A DNA stretch of 64,000 nucleotides. It comes from Anoxybacillus thermarum (GTDB taxonomy: Bacteria > Bacillota > Bacilli > Bacillales > Anoxybacillaceae). The position numbers and the translations under genes are program-made. Below the pieces are notes generated by a model that saw nothing but the letters and a program-made list of their open reading frames with translations, was not told the DNA's origin and ran no database searches. Of this stretch, positions 31,828-41,310 are shown piece by piece (position 1 is the stretch's first letter; each line of letters begins with the position of its first letter). The stretch lies in NCBI RefSeq assembly GCF_000836725.1, contig NZ_JXTH01000005.1:1-64000 (forward strand), read 5' to 3'.

Positions 31828-33642
31828 ATGAAAAAAGTAAGCATATTTCAATCGATTCACGTCAAATTTGCCCTAATTTACATTTTGCTTATTTTAATTG
31901 CGATGCAAATTATCGGGGCTTATTTCGTACGCCAATTAGAAGCGCAACTCGTTGAAAACTTTAAAAACTCGTTGAATGAGCGCGTGATTTTACTTGCCTA
32001 TAACATTGAACAAGAAATGAATAAAGAACGGGATAAAAAAAGTCCTACACTCGAAGAGGAAATTCGTTCGATTTTACAAGATTTCGTCTCACAAGATATT
32101 TCAGAAGTGCGCGTTATTGATAATAAAAGTAAAGTATTAGGAACATCGAACCCATACAATCAAAATATTGTCGGAAAACGTACGACAGATTTACTCATTA
32201 AACGAACGTTAGTTGCAGGCGAAATGACGGAAAAAATGCTTGTCGATCCGAAAACAGGGCACCGCATGTATATTTCCTCGACACCAATTAAAGTAAAGAA
32301 CGAAATGAAGGGGGCTATTTATGTTATCGCCTCGATGGAAAATGTTTTTGCACAAATGAGGCAAATTAATAACATTTTAGCGACTGGAACAGGAATCGCT
32401 TTAGTCATTACAGCGTTGTTAGGCATTTTACTAGCGCAAACGATTACGCGTCCAATTTCAGATATGCGTAAACAAGCACTAGCGATGGCGAAAGGTAATT
32501 TTTCACGGAAAGTAAAAGTATACGGGTATGATGAAATTGGACAGCTCGCGCTCAGTTTTAATAACTTAACGAAAAAATTGCAAGAAGCGCAAGCGACGAC
32601 TGAAGGAGAGCGCCGTAAGTTAGAATCAGTATTGACGCATATGACAGATGGTGTGATCGCCACAGATAGAAAAGGGAGAATTATTTTAATTAATGATGCA
32701 GCGCTAAATATTTTAAATGTTTCACGTGAAACAGTGCTGTCTGCCCCTATTGTGAGCGTATTAGGATTGGATGAACAATACACGTTTGAAACGCTACTTG
32801 AAGAGCGTGAAACGTTAATTTTAGATTTTAGTACAGAAGAAGAAATGTACATTTTACGTGCTTCTTTATCTGTTATTCAAAAAGAAAAAGGGTTTGTAAA
32901 CGGATTAATCGTTGTGTTGCACGATATTACAGAACATGAAAAAATTGATCGCGATCGTCGCGAGTTTGTCGCTAATGTTTCGCACGAGCTACGGACCCCG
33001 TTAACGACAATGCGCAGTTATTTAGAGGCGCTCGCTGATGGAGCGTGGCGCGACGAGGAAATTGCTCCACGATTTATTGAAGTTACCCAAAACGAGACGG
33101 AACGAATGATTCGTCTTGTGAATGACTTATTGCAACTTTCTAAGCTCGACAGCAAAGACTATAAATTGAAAAAAACACGTGTGCATTTCGTTCCTTACTT
33201 CCATAGAGTGATTGACCGATTTGAATTAACGAAAAAAGAAAACGTTTCATTTGTTCGTAACTTTCCAGATGAAAAAATTATTGTTCATATGGATGAAGAT
33301 AAAATTACCCAAGTGCTCGATAATATTATTTCGAATGCCCTTAAATACTCGCCACAAGGTGGAACAATTACGTTTCGCGTTGAAAAACTAGAAAGCGATA
33401 TTCGAGTAAGCGTGAAAGATGAGGGAGTAGGTATTCCAAAAGCAGACTTATCAAAAATTTTCGAGCGCTTTTACCGTGTCGACAAGGCGCGCTCACGGAA
33501 GCTCGGTGGAACAGGGCTAGGTCTTGCTATTGCAAAAGAAGTTGTCGTCGCACATGGTGGGCGTATTTGGGCTGAAAGTCAAGAACGGAAAGGGACAACG
33601 ATTTACTTTACTTTGCCGATTGAACAACAGAAAAAAGGATGA
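31828..33642 (+). CDS. walK: Two-component sensor histidine kinase WalK (YycG)
   Basis: The 604-residue membrane kinase senses cell-wall status and phosphorylates WalR. Membrane segments at about 12-32 and 183-205 flank an extracellular PDC-like domain. A HAMP domain (PISDMRKQALAMAKGNF), a PAS domain, the phosphorylated His in FVANVSHELRTPLTTM (about residue 387) and the ATP-binding N, G1 and G2 boxes (DNIISNALKYSP, DEGVGIP, GTGLGLAIAK) follow. A parS site lies in the PAS-coding part. Confidence 0.97.
   Translation: MKKVSIFQSIHVKFALIYILLILIAMQIIGAYFVRQLEAQLVENFKNSLNERVILLAYNIEQEMNKERDKKSPTLEEEIRSILQDFVSQDISEVRVIDNKSKVLGTSNPYNQNIVGKRTTDLLIKRTLVAGEMTEKMLVDPKTGHRMYISSTPIKVKNEMKGAIYVIASMENVFAQMRQINNILATGTGIALVITALLGILLAQTITRPISDMRKQALAMAKGNFSRKVKVYGYDEIGQLALSFNNLTKKLQEAQATTEGERRKLESVLTHMTDGVIATDRKGRIILINDAALNILNVSRETVLSAPIVSVLGLDEQYTFETLLEERETLILDFSTEEEMYILRASLSVIQKEKGFVNGLIVVLHDITEHEKIDRDRREFVANVSHELRTPLTTMRSYLEALADGAWRDEEIAPRFIEVTQNETERMIRLVNDLLQLSKLDSKDYKLKKTRVHFVPYFHRVIDRFELTKKENVSFVRNFPDEKIIVHMDEDKITQVLDNIISNALKYSPQGGTITFRVEKLESDIRVSVKDEGVGIPKADLSKIFERFYRVDKARSRKLGGTGLGLAIAKEVVVAHGGRIWAESQERKGTTIYFTLPIEQQKKG
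32718..32733. promoter_or_regulatory. parS: parS site within walK
   Basis: TGTTTCACGTGAAACA is a perfect 16-base palindrome and the exact ParB-binding consensus. It encodes residues of the WalK PAS domain and lies about 13.5 kb from the spo0J parS, on the same side of oriC. Confidence 0.95.
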
Positions 33643-34976
33643 AAACGATGAAATACGAAACGATTAAATCGATTGTATTGACGATTCTTGTATGTACGAG
33701 CGTTTTTTTAACGTGGAGTTTATGGACGTATCAGCCGAAATATGACTTCATTGAAAACGCAAAATACATTCAAAACGTCCCTGTCAGCAATGTTGCGGTC
33801 GATTATGGCACAGTCGTTCAGCCGCGTTATATTTTTATTCATAAAGATGCACAACATTACGGGATGACGCATCATTCAGACATTTATAAATTTATGAAGG
33901 AAATGAAAAATTGGACGTTCGATCATTTTGAAAATATATCAGACATAGTGAAAAAAGAACAATTTCTTTCGTTTATCCATGGGAAAGGAAAAATAGAAAT
34001 TATTTATCCAGACGACATACCGATTGAAATGTATCGTACGATTTTTCAAATAGAGGATACAGATGTTGAAAAAGTTCGCTTTGATCGCATCATTATTCCA
34101 ATGAATGAAAACGAAGAAGAAATTCACGTATATTTCGTATCTGCCCACGAAAAGCGTATATATAAAGCGGTCGCTCAAGATGTGGCGATGGAGAATTTGA
34201 AACAAACATATTATGCACGCGCAGAGCGTTATACCCCATTTTTATCGTACGACATAAGTGAAACAAAAGCGCTATTTTTACCAGCTCGTCCACTTGTATT
34301 AAACCGATTGCAATACTATATGGACGAATTAAGCGCAGATCGTTTTAAAGATGCGCTATTTACAGATCCGAGTTTTGTGAAAAAAGATGTGCTCAACTTC
34401 GGAGAAGAATATACAGATGGCTCGCGGTTAATGGATGTCGATTTATCTAAAAAGTTACTATTGTATGTCAATCCCGCGGCTCGTGGCGAAACACAAACGC
34501 TTGATCCAACGATCTTGCAAAAAAGTATCGATTTTGTGAACGATCATGGTGGCTGGACGGATACGTATTATTTTGATCGCTTAGGGGAAAACGGTAGAAA
34601 AGTAACTTTTCGTTTGTTTGCCAATGGTTATCCTGTATTTAATCGTTACGGTATGGCAGAAATTATACAAATATGGGGAGAAAATGAGATTATCAATTAT
34701 CAACGTCCGTTATTTACGTTAGCTATTCCTGACCGGGTGAGCTTGCCAATTACACTTTCGTCTGGATATGAAGTCATTGATCAGTTGAAAAAACAAAAAA
34801 ATATTCAACATGAGTTAATTGATGATATTGCAATCGGTTATGAGCTCATTCGTGATTCGGAGCGGGAAAATATCGTCATGTTAGAACCAGCTTGGTACTG
34901 TTTATATAACGGAACATGGCGCAAAATTGTGATGACGACAGATGAACGAAGAGGGGATATCATTGGATTGGAGTAA
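33639..34976 (+). CDS. walH: WalK regulator WalH (YycH)
   Basis: The 445-residue protein has one N-terminal membrane segment (about 8-28) and a large extracellular YycH domain. With WalI it forms a complex that restrains WalK activity in B. subtilis. Its ATG overlaps the walK stop (ATGA), and its 3' end overlaps walI by 14 bases. Similarity is recognised from order and YycH features such as SYDISETKALFLPARPLVLN. Confidence 0.9.
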   Translation: MKTMKYETIKSIVLTILVCTSVFLTWSLWTYQPKYDFIENAKYIQNVPVSNVAVDYGTVVQPRYIFIHKDAQHYGMTHHSDIYKFMKEMKNWTFDHFENISDIVKKEQFLSFIHGKGKIEIIYPDDIPIEMYRTIFQIEDTDVEKVRFDRIIIPMNENEEEIHVYFVSAHEKRIYKAVAQDVAMENLKQTYYARAERYTPFLSYDISETKALFLPARPLVLNRLQYYMDELSADRFKDALFTDPSFVKKDVLNFGEEYTDGSRLMDVDLSKKLLLYVNPAARGETQTLDPTILQKSIDFVNDHGGWTDTYYFDRLGENGRKVTFRLFANGYPVFNRYGMAEIIQIWGENEIINYQRPLFTLAIPDRVSLPITLSSGYEVIDQLKKQKNIQHELIDDIAIGYELIRDSERENIVMLEPAWYCLYNGTWRKIVMTTDERRGDIIGLE

Positions 34977-35748
34977 AACGAAGACGATTTTTATTATTAC
35001 ATTTTTCATTCTTGATATATTTTTAGGGTACCAATTTATTCAGAAAAAAAATAGTAGCCAGCTTGATGTCATTTTAGAAGCGACAATTGAAGAACAACTT
35101 GAAGCGGATGGCATTACATATGTCGATTTGCCAAAGGAGATCACGAAAGCGACATATGTCAGCGGGAAAAGTAAAACGTTTACGGAAGAAGAAGTTAAAA
35201 ATTTGCCAAACCAACAAGTAGAAGCGGCAAATGAAACTGTTTTGCAAGCTCATTTTATTAAACCTATTCCATTGCAAGACCCAAAAGATGGTTATCGTTT
35301 AACAGAGTTTTTAAGGCAAAATATCATTGCGGGTGATCAATATGCGTTTTGGAAGTACGACGAAGATTTACGAGCGCTCATTTATTTTCAACAATACGAA
35401 GGCAAGACGATTTATAAAAACATAAGCAGTATGTTGCTTATTTATGTGAACGATCAAAATGAAATGGTCGGTTATGAACAAACGTTGCTCATTGATTTAG
35501 AAAAAAACGAGAAAAAACAAGAAATTTTGCCAGCAATTAAAGCATTAGAGACGTTGTATAAGCGAAATTACTTAAAGCCAGGTGATCAAGTAACGAAAAT
35601 CGATCTTGGCTATTACGCGCTTGTCCAATTCACTACTTCGCAAGTATTAACACCGACATGGCACGTTGTTGTGAATGGAAAAACAGATTATTATGTAAAC
35701 GCATTTGAAGGACAAGTGATTAGCGATGAAAATAAAGTGTTGGAGTGA
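34963..35748 (+). CDS. walI: WalK regulator WalI (YycI)
   Basis: The 261-residue protein starts with [24 protein letters not shown], the typical YycI membrane anchor, followed by an extracellular domain of the YycH/YycI type. TTG at 34963 is chosen because it gives the family N-terminus and has AGAGGGG upstream; an ATG 21 bases earlier also exists. The gene overlaps walH and is the fourth in the operon. Confidence 0.9.
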   Translation: MDWSKTKTIFIITFFILDIFLGYQFIQKKNSSQLDVILEATIEEQLEADGITYVDLPKEITKATYVSGKSKTFTEEEVKNLPNQQVEAANETVLQAHFIKPIPLQDPKDGYRLTEFLRQNIIAGDQYAFWKYDEDLRALIYFQQYEGKTIYKNISSMLLIYVNDQNEMVGYEQTLLIDLEKNEKKQEILPAIKALETLYKRNYLKPGDQVTKIDLGYYALVQFTTSQVLTPTWHVVVNGKTDYYVNAFEGQVISDENKVLE

Positions 35749-35753
35749 ATAAC

Positions 35754-36542
35754 ATGAGGTTTAGCGTTTTGGCGAGCGGCAGTACGGGTAACGCCTTTTA
35801 CGTAGAAACGGAACGTGAAAGGTTGCTTGTTGATGCAGGGTTAAGCGGAAAACAATTAGAGCAACTATTTGCTCATATTGACCGCCGTATTCAAGATGTC
35901 ACAGGTGTTTTAGTGACGCATGAACATAGCGACCATATTAAAGGTTTAGGCGTCATTGCTCGGAAGTACCGCCTTCCGATTTATGCGAATGAAAAAACGT
36001 GGAAAGCGATGGATGGGCTCATTGGTGACATTCCATCTGAACAAAAATTTATTTTTCCAACTGGTGCAGTTCGCACGTTTGGAGATATAGATGTTGAGTC
36101 ATTTGGCGTGTCGCACGATGCCGCCGAGCCTATGTTTTATGTGTTTCATTACGAGGGAAAAAAGTTAGCGCTTATCACAGATACAGGGTATGTTAGCGAG
36201 CGCATGAAAGGTGTCATTTGTCATGCCGATGTATTTGTATTTGAAAGCAACCATGATGTAGAAATGTTACGTATGGGGAAATATCCATGGAATATTAAGC
36301 GGCGTATTTTAAGTGACGTCGGACACGTATCGAATGAAGATGCCGGTCTCGCCTTAGCGGATGTGATCGGTGACAAAACAAAACGCATTTATTTAGCTCA
36401 TTTAAGCCAAGATAACAATATGAAAGAATTAGCGCGAATGACAGTTGCTCAGACGCTTGAGAAAAAAGGGATGATCGTCGGAGAATGTTTTCAATTGTAT
36501 GATACGGATCCTGTTCGTCCGACAGCGCTCGTTTCCGTATAA
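35754..36542 (+). CDS. walJ: Metallo-beta-lactamase fold protein WalJ (YycJ)
   Basis: The 262-residue protein has the metallo-beta-lactamase signature [12 protein letters not shown] and downstream ligands in [11 protein letters not shown] and FESNHD. YycJ/WalJ is a conserved nuclease-like enzyme reported to act as a 5'-3' exonuclease in some Firmicutes. ATG at 35754 has GGAG eight bases upstream; a GTG at 35745 overlaps the walI stop and is an alternative. Confidence 0.93.
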   Translation: MRFSVLASGSTGNAFYVETERERLLVDAGLSGKQLEQLFAHIDRRIQDVTGVLVTHEHSDHIKGLGVIARKYRLPIYANEKTWKAMDGLIGDIPSEQKFIFPTGAVRTFGDIDVESFGVSHDAAEPMFYVFHYEGKKLALITDTGYVSERMKGVICHADVFVFESNHDVEMLRMGKYPWNIKRRILSDVGHVSNEDAGLALADVIGDKTKRIYLAHLSQDNNMKELARMTVAQTLEKKGMIVGECFQLYDTDPVRPTALVSV

Positions 36543-36654
36543 ATTTCACCGTTTTTTCACCACCATGACGTATGTATATTGTTAGATGATGAGCGAAAAA
36601 ACAGGTTATAATGGAAAATGGGTCAATATTTGAGATAGAAAGGACGGGTGAAAA

Positions 36655-37863
36655 ATGGGCTATTATGATGATCATTATGAACATGTTCGTCAAAAACAAA
36701 AAGGGAACCGCGGGGGCACGTTTTTAGCAGGATTAGTCGGAGCGGTTTTAGGCGGAATGCTTGTCATCGTCTCTATTCCTTCGCTAGTGAAATGGGACGT
36801 GTTACCTTATTCACTTGAACAAACGGAAGAAAAACAGACGACTGTGACAGAGCAGCCAAAAGTAGATAAAAGTGTAGCAGTAGATGTCGTCACTCAAGTA
36901 ACGAAAGCCGTAGACAAAGTATCTAATGCGGTTGTCGGCATTGTAAATATTCAAGAGGCAAGTTTTTGGTCAGAAGGCGGAGAAGCCGGAACAGGTTCCG
37001 GTGTTATTTATAAAAAAGAAGGCAATAAGGCATATATCGTCACTAACCATCACGTTGTTGAAGGTGCGAGCCGTGTCGAAGTGAGCTTAAGCGACGGAAC
37101 AAAAGTGCCAGCTCGTCTCCTTGGAAGTGATGTATGGACGGATTTAGCAGTATTAGAAATTGATGCGAAACATGTCACAAACGTAGCTGAATTCGGTAAC
37201 TCAGATGTCGTCAAGGTCGGGGAGCCAGTGATTGCAGTTGGGAACCCGCTTGGGTTACAATTTGCAGGTTCTGTGACGCAAGGAATTATTTCTGGGGTAA
37301 ACCGTACAATTCCAATTGATATTGATCAAGATAGCATCCCTGATTGGCATGCAGAAGTATTACAAACAGACGCTGCGATTAACCCAGGAAACAGCGGAGG
37401 AGCGCTCGTAAATATCGAAGGTCAAGTCATTGGAATTAACTCGATGAAAATTGCGCAAGAAGCGGTGGAAGGCATCGGATTATCTATTCCGATCAATTAT
37501 GCAAAACCGATCATTTCGGATTTAGAGAAGTTTGGACAAGTTCGCCGACCATATATGGGCGTAGAGTTACGTTCATTAAGTGATATTCCAGCATATCATT
37601 GGCAACAGACGCTTCATTTGCCGGCAAACGTGAAAGAAGGGGTTGCTATTTTACAAGTCGTACCGGGATCACCAGCTGCCCAAGCTGGCTTACGTGAATT
37701 TGATGTCATTGTCGCGTTAGATGACGAAAACATTCCAGATGTCATCGCCTTAAGAAAGCATTTATATAATCGCAAACAAATTGGCGATACGATGAAAGTA
37801 ACGTTTTATCGCGATGGCAAAAAACAAACCGTGACATTAAAATTGGCCAAACAATCATTATAA
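36655..37863 (+). CDS. htrC: HtrA-like serine protease HtrC (YyxA)
   Basis: The 402-residue membrane-anchored protease has one membrane segment (about 23-45), a trypsin-like domain with the catalytic His in VTNHHVVEGAS, Asp in WTDLAVLEI and Ser in NPGNSGGALVN, and a C-terminal PDZ domain (GVAILQVVPGSPAAQAGLREFDVIV). It degrades or refolds damaged extracellular proteins. Its place after walJ is conserved in Bacillus. Confidence 0.94.
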   Translation: MGYYDDHYEHVRQKQKGNRGGTFLAGLVGAVLGGMLVIVSIPSLVKWDVLPYSLEQTEEKQTTVTEQPKVDKSVAVDVVTQVTKAVDKVSNAVVGIVNIQEASFWSEGGEAGTGSGVIYKKEGNKAYIVTNHHVVEGASRVEVSLSDGTKVPARLLGSDVWTDLAVLEIDAKHVTNVAEFGNSDVVKVGEPVIAVGNPLGLQFAGSVTQGIISGVNRTIPIDIDQDSIPDWHAEVLQTDAAINPGNSGGALVNIEGQVIGINSMKIAQEAVEGIGLSIPINYAKPIISDLEKFGQVRRPYMGVELRSLSDIPAYHWQQTLHLPANVKEGVAILQVVPGSPAAQAGLREFDVIVALDDENIPDVIALRKHLYNRKQIGDTMKVTFYRDGKKQTVTLKLAKQSL

Positions 37864-37917
37864 TGAAACGGCAGGGCATCCCCTGTCGTTTCATTCATAA
37901 ACGAGGAGTGGTACGTT

Positions 37918-38073
37918 TTGTGGAAATGTTGTGAACAACATGTCGAACTTGCAATTGATATGTATGTGGATGAAAAACAACAAGCACCTGAGATATCAAC
38001 AGTTTCTGTGGATAAAAAAGAAGAAATGTGCGATTTTTGTGAACAACTTGCGGTATATATAGTAGGGAACTAA
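37918..38073 (+). CDS. Small CxxH/CxxC-type protein
   Basis: A 51-residue protein begins at TTG behind GAGGAGTGG: WKCCEQHVELAIDMYVDE, a short linker, then MCDFCEQLAVYIVGN. The CxxxH and CxxC pairs suggest a zinc site, and the length and position between htrC and rlmH match the CxxH/CxxC family (YyzF-like) of Bacillaceae. Function is unknown. Several DnaA boxes are embedded in its coding sequence. Confidence 0.85.
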   Translation: MWKCCEQHVELAIDMYVDEKQQAPEISTVSVDKKEEMCDFCEQLAVYIVGN

Positions 38074-38131
38074 TGTTTCTACACAATATGTAGGTTTGTG
38101 TTGTGGATATGTGGATAAAACCTGTGGATAC
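37930..38131. promoter_or_regulatory. DnaA-box cluster in the CxxH gene and before rlmH
   Basis: Perfect boxes TGTGGATAA are at 38007-38015 and 38110-38118. One-mismatch boxes are at 37965-37973, 38102-38110 and 38123-38131. TGTGAACAA variants are at 37930-37938 and 38038-38046. All are in the same orientation. From memory, DnaA was found bound near yydA (rlmH) in B. subtilis, which supports a conserved DnaA-titration site. Confidence 0.75.
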
Positions 38132-38156
38132 TATGTTTGTAAAGTGGGGATCACTT

Positions 38157-38636
38157 GTGAATATATATATTATTGCTGTGGGTAAGTTGAAAGAAAAATA
38201 TTTAAAACAAGGAATCGAAGAATATACGAAACGACTGTCATCCTATGCAAAAATCGACATCATTGAAGTAGCGGATGAAAAAGCGCCAGAGCAATTAAGC
38301 GAACAACAAATGGAGCTCGTAAAAAAGAAAGAAGGCGAGCGTATTTTAGGTAAAGTGACAGACGATATGCACGTCATTGCTTTAGCAATTGAAGGGAAAA
38401 TGATGTCTTCTGAACAATTTGCTCAAACGCTCGATCGATTAGCGACATACGGAAAAAGTAAAGTGGCTTTTGTCATCGGAGGGTCTCTCGGCTTAAGCGA
38501 TGACGTCATGAAACGAGCAAACGAATCGCTTTCATTTTCAAAAATGACATTTCCGCATCAACTCATGCGCCTCATTTTAACCGAGCAAATTTACCGCGCT
38601 TTTCGCATTAATCGGGGTGAACCGTATCATAAGTAA
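38157..38636 (+). CDS. rlmH: 23S rRNA (pseudouridine(1915)-N3)-methyltransferase RlmH
   Basis: The 159-residue SPOUT methyltransferase acts on pseudouridine 1915 of helix 69 in assembled ribosomes. The family N-terminus [26 protein letters not shown] fixes the GTG start at 38157; an upstream ATG would add 18 foreign residues and cover the DnaA boxes. The knot motif [13 protein letters not shown] and the end [19 protein letters not shown] are canonical. Confidence 0.97.
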   Translation: MNIYIIAVGKLKEKYLKQGIEEYTKRLSSYAKIDIIEVADEKAPEQLSEQQMELVKKKEGERILGKVTDDMHVIALAIEGKMMSSEQFAQTLDRLATYGKSKVAFVIGGSLGLSDDVMKRANESLSFSKMTFPHQLMRLILTEQIYRAFRINRGEPYHK

Positions 38637-38671
38637 AAATAAGAGGATAGCTTTTCGCCATCCTCTTATTT
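38637..38671. terminator. Bidirectional terminator between rlmH and potD
   Basis: A perfect 12-base stem (AAATAAGAGGAT with ATCCTCTTATTT) with a short loop lies between the convergent rlmH and potD 3' ends and overlaps the potD stop codon. Confidence 0.85.
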
Positions 38672-39739
38672 GCGATGCATTTTAAACTGTAAAAATAATT
38701 CGTTGTAGTATGCAAGCATGCTTTTCCCGAGGTTTTCATACACTTCAAGTTTATTGGCAAGTTGTTCGCTCGGGTAAAAACGTTCATCTTCAACAATTTC
38801 CTTCGGCAAATATTCGAGCGCTTTTTTATTTGGCGTTGAGTAGCCGACGTATTCGGCATTCTGGGCTGCATTTTCCGGATCAAGCATAAAGTTAATAAAT
38901 TGATGGGCACCATCAATGTTTTTTGCTGTCTTTGGAATGACCATATTATCAAACCATAAGTTTGTTCCTTCTTCTGGGATGACGTAATCAAGTCGTTCGT
39001 TTTCCCACATAATTTCCGCCGCATCCCCTGACCAAACGATGCCGATCGCTGCTTCTTCATTTGCAAGAAGCATTTTTATTTCGTCACCGACGATCGCTTT
39101 GACGTTTGGCGTGAGGGCATCTAGTTTTTGCTTTGCTTGTTGTAAATGTGTTTTATTCGTATCGTTGAGCGAGTAATGTAAACTATTTAACGCCATTCCT
39201 ATAATTTCTCGCGCGCCATCGACAAGCAAAATTTCATTTTTAAACGATGGATCCCATAAATCGTTCCAGCTTGTTATTTCTTTTCCGCCAAGCAAGGCCG
39301 GATTGTAGACGATGCCGACCGTTCCCCAAAAGTAAGGGATGGAATATCGATTGCCCGGATCAAACGATAAGTTAAGGAAGCGCTCATCAATATAGCGTAA
39401 GTTTGGGATTTTTGCATGATCGATCGGAAGTAACAGCCCTTCTTCTTTCATTTTGCTGATGGCGTATTCCGAAGGGACAGCGACGTCAAATGTCGTGCCA
39501 CCTTGAGCGATTTTCGTCATCATTGCTTCGTTCGAATCAAACGTTTGATAAATCACTTTCAAGCCTGTTTCTTTTTCAAATTTTTTAATGAGTGCAGGAT
39601 CAATGTAGTCCCCCCAGTTATAAATCGTGACAGTATTGTCTCCTCCATACCCTTCAGACGATTCGATCGTTTTTGTAACATAAAGCAAACTAAAAGCAAC
39701 GAGCCAAACAAGTAAAAAAAGTGACAATATTTTTTTCAT
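38666..39739 (-). CDS. potD: Spermidine/putrescine-binding protein PotD
   Basis: The 357-residue extracellular solute receptor delivers polyamines to the PotABC transporter. The N-terminal hydrophobic segment (about 5-22) lacks a lipobox cysteine, so it may be an uncleaved anchor or classical signal. Motifs TVTIYNWGDYIDPALIKKFEKETG and WFDNMVIPKTAKN fit PotD/PotF. It overlaps potC by four bases and is the last gene of potABCD. Confidence 0.93.
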   Translation of the reverse strand: MKKILSLFLLVWLVAFSLLYVTKTIESSEGYGGDNTVTIYNWGDYIDPALIKKFEKETGLKVIYQTFDSNEAMMTKIAQGGTTFDVAVPSEYAISKMKEEGLLLPIDHAKIPNLRYIDERFLNLSFDPGNRYSIPYFWGTVGIVYNPALLGGKEITSWNDLWDPSFKNEILLVDGAREIIGMALNSLHYSLNDTNKTHLQQAKQKLDALTPNVKAIVGDEIKMLLANEEAAIGIVWSGDAAEIMWENERLDYVIPEEGTNLWFDNMVIPKTAKNIDGAHQFINFMLDPENAAQNAEYVGYSTPNKKALEYLPKEIVEDERFYPSEQLANKLEVYENLGKSMLAYYNELFLQFKMHRK

Positions 39740-40515
39740 TTTTGTCCCCCCTTGACGCTCGCCCGTTGTGTCATAACGTAATACACGACGACGAGGGAAA
39801 GCGTAAATAAGAAAAGAAGGGTAGATAAAGCGTTAACGGATAACGAAATCCCTTGTCGTGCTAGCGAATAAATTTCAACGGACAACGTCGAAAAACCGTT
39901 TCCCGTCACGAAAAACGTAACTGCAAAGTCATCAAGCGAGTACGTGAGTGCCATGAAAAAACCAGCGAAAATGCCAGGGGTAATGTACGGGAGAACGACT
40001 TTTGTAAATACGTTCCATTCATTTGCCCCTAAGTCACGTGCCGCGTCAATGAATGTTGGGCTCATTTCTTGCAGCTTTGGCAACACCATTAGCACGACAA
40101 TCGGAATGCTGAAAGCAATATGTGACAGGAGAACGGACGTAAATCCGAGCTGAATACCCGCGATCGTAAATAAAATGAGAAACGATGCCCCGATAATGAC
40201 GTCAGGGCTGACAATTAAGATATTATTTAACGTAAGCAACGTTTGTTTCCAGCGATGTTTTGCGTAGTAAATAGCGATCGCTCCGAACACGCCAATGATT
40301 GTCGCAAGCGATGACGATAATAATGCGATGATCATCGTATGCAACACAATGATGAGCAAGCGCGTATCATCAAACACTTCTTTATACCAATCGAGCGTAA
40401 ACGATTCGAAATGATGCATCGTTCCACCACTATTAAACGAATAGTAGATTAAATAAAAAATAGGCATGTATAGTATAAAAAACACAAGCGCTAAATAGAG
40501 GCGAGAAAACTTCAT
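39736..40515 (-). CDS. potC: Spermidine/putrescine ABC permease PotC
   Basis: The 259-residue membrane protein has six predicted segments and the inner-membrane EAA-type loop EMSPTFIDAARDLGANEWNVF that contacts the ATPase. The ATG at 40515 overlaps the potB stop (ATGA) and has GGGGTGAG upstream. It is a subunit of the polyamine importer. Confidence 0.94.
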   Translation of the reverse strand: MKFSRLYLALVFFILYMPIFYLIYYSFNSGGTMHHFESFTLDWYKEVFDDTRLLIIVLHTMIIALLSSSLATIIGVFGAIAIYYAKHRWKQTLLTLNNILIVSPDVIIGASFLILFTIAGIQLGFTSVLLSHIAFSIPIVVLMVLPKLQEMSPTFIDAARDLGANEWNVFTKVVLPYITPGIFAGFFMALTYSLDDFAVTFFVTGNGFSTLSVEIYSLARQGISLSVNALSTLLFLFTLSLVVVYYVMTQRASVKGGQK

Positions 40516-41309
40516 TGTCTCACCCCCCATTTTTTATTTCCCGTCAATATCATAATTCCTGCCATAGCGATCATCAAGAAGACGGCGATTGTCGCTCCCA
40601 TTCCCCAGTTTTGCGTCACGAGGAAATGTTGCTCGACGGCGGTGCCAAGTGTAATGACGCGGTTCCCAGCGATTAATCTTGTCAACATAAAGAGCGAAAG
40701 CGATGGAATGAACACCGCTTGACAGCCTGCTTTTACTCCATCGAGTGTAAGCGGGAAAATGACGCGACGAAATGTCGTCCATTCGCTTGCACCTAAGTCG
40801 CGTGCCGCATCGATCAAAGAAGGATTCAATTTTTCAAGGGCATTAAAAATCGGCAAAATCATAAACGGAATAAAAATATAAACAGATACGAAAACAAAAC
40901 TAAAATCTGTAAACAATAATTGTTTCGTTCCGATCCCGATAGTTTCCAATAGTACATTAACAGCACCATACGTGCCGAACAGCCCGAGAAAAGCGTACGC
41001 TTTTAACAATAAATTGACCCATGTCGGTAAAATAATAAGCAACAACCATAGTTGTTTATGTTTCGTTTTCGTTAACAAATAGGCGGTTGGATAAGCGATA
41101 ACAAGCGAAATGGCTGTAATTAAAAATGCATACCAAAACGAATTGAACGTCATTCGTAAATACACAGGTGTGAAAAAAGTTTCATAGTTGACGAGCGAGA
41201 AATGGCCTTCAATATCGAAAAATGAGTAATAAACAATAAGAATAATTGGTGCAATGACGAACAATCCGATCCATAGCCAATATGGGATAGCATAAGCATA
41301 ACGGCGCAT
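40512..41309 (-). CDS. potB: Spermidine/putrescine ABC permease PotB
   Basis: The 265-residue membrane protein has six predicted segments and the EAA loop KLNPSLIDAARDLGASEWTTF. It begins one base after the potA stop codon. It pairs with PotC to form the membrane channel. Confidence 0.94.
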   Translation of the reverse strand: MRRYAYAIPYWLWIGLFVIAPIILIVYYSFFDIEGHFSLVNYETFFTPVYLRMTFNSFWYAFLITAISLVIAYPTAYLLTKTKHKQLWLLLIILPTWVNLLLKAYAFLGLFGTYGAVNVLLETIGIGTKQLLFTDFSFVFVSVYIFIPFMILPIFNALEKLNPSLIDAARDLGASEWTTFRRVIFPLTLDGVKAGCQAVFIPSLSLFMLTRLIAGNRVITLGTAVEQHFLVTQNWGMGATIAVFLMIAMAGIMILTGNKKWGVRQ

Positions 41310-41310
41310 G

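Noticed and set aside
32319-32852. A 177-residue minus-strand frame
   Set aside because: Antisense to walK, with Ser/Val-rich composition and no recognisable motif.
38608-39066. A second minus-strand frame overlapping potD, which might suggest a frameshift
   Set aside because: potD is continuous and complete in its own frame, so the other frame is a shadow.
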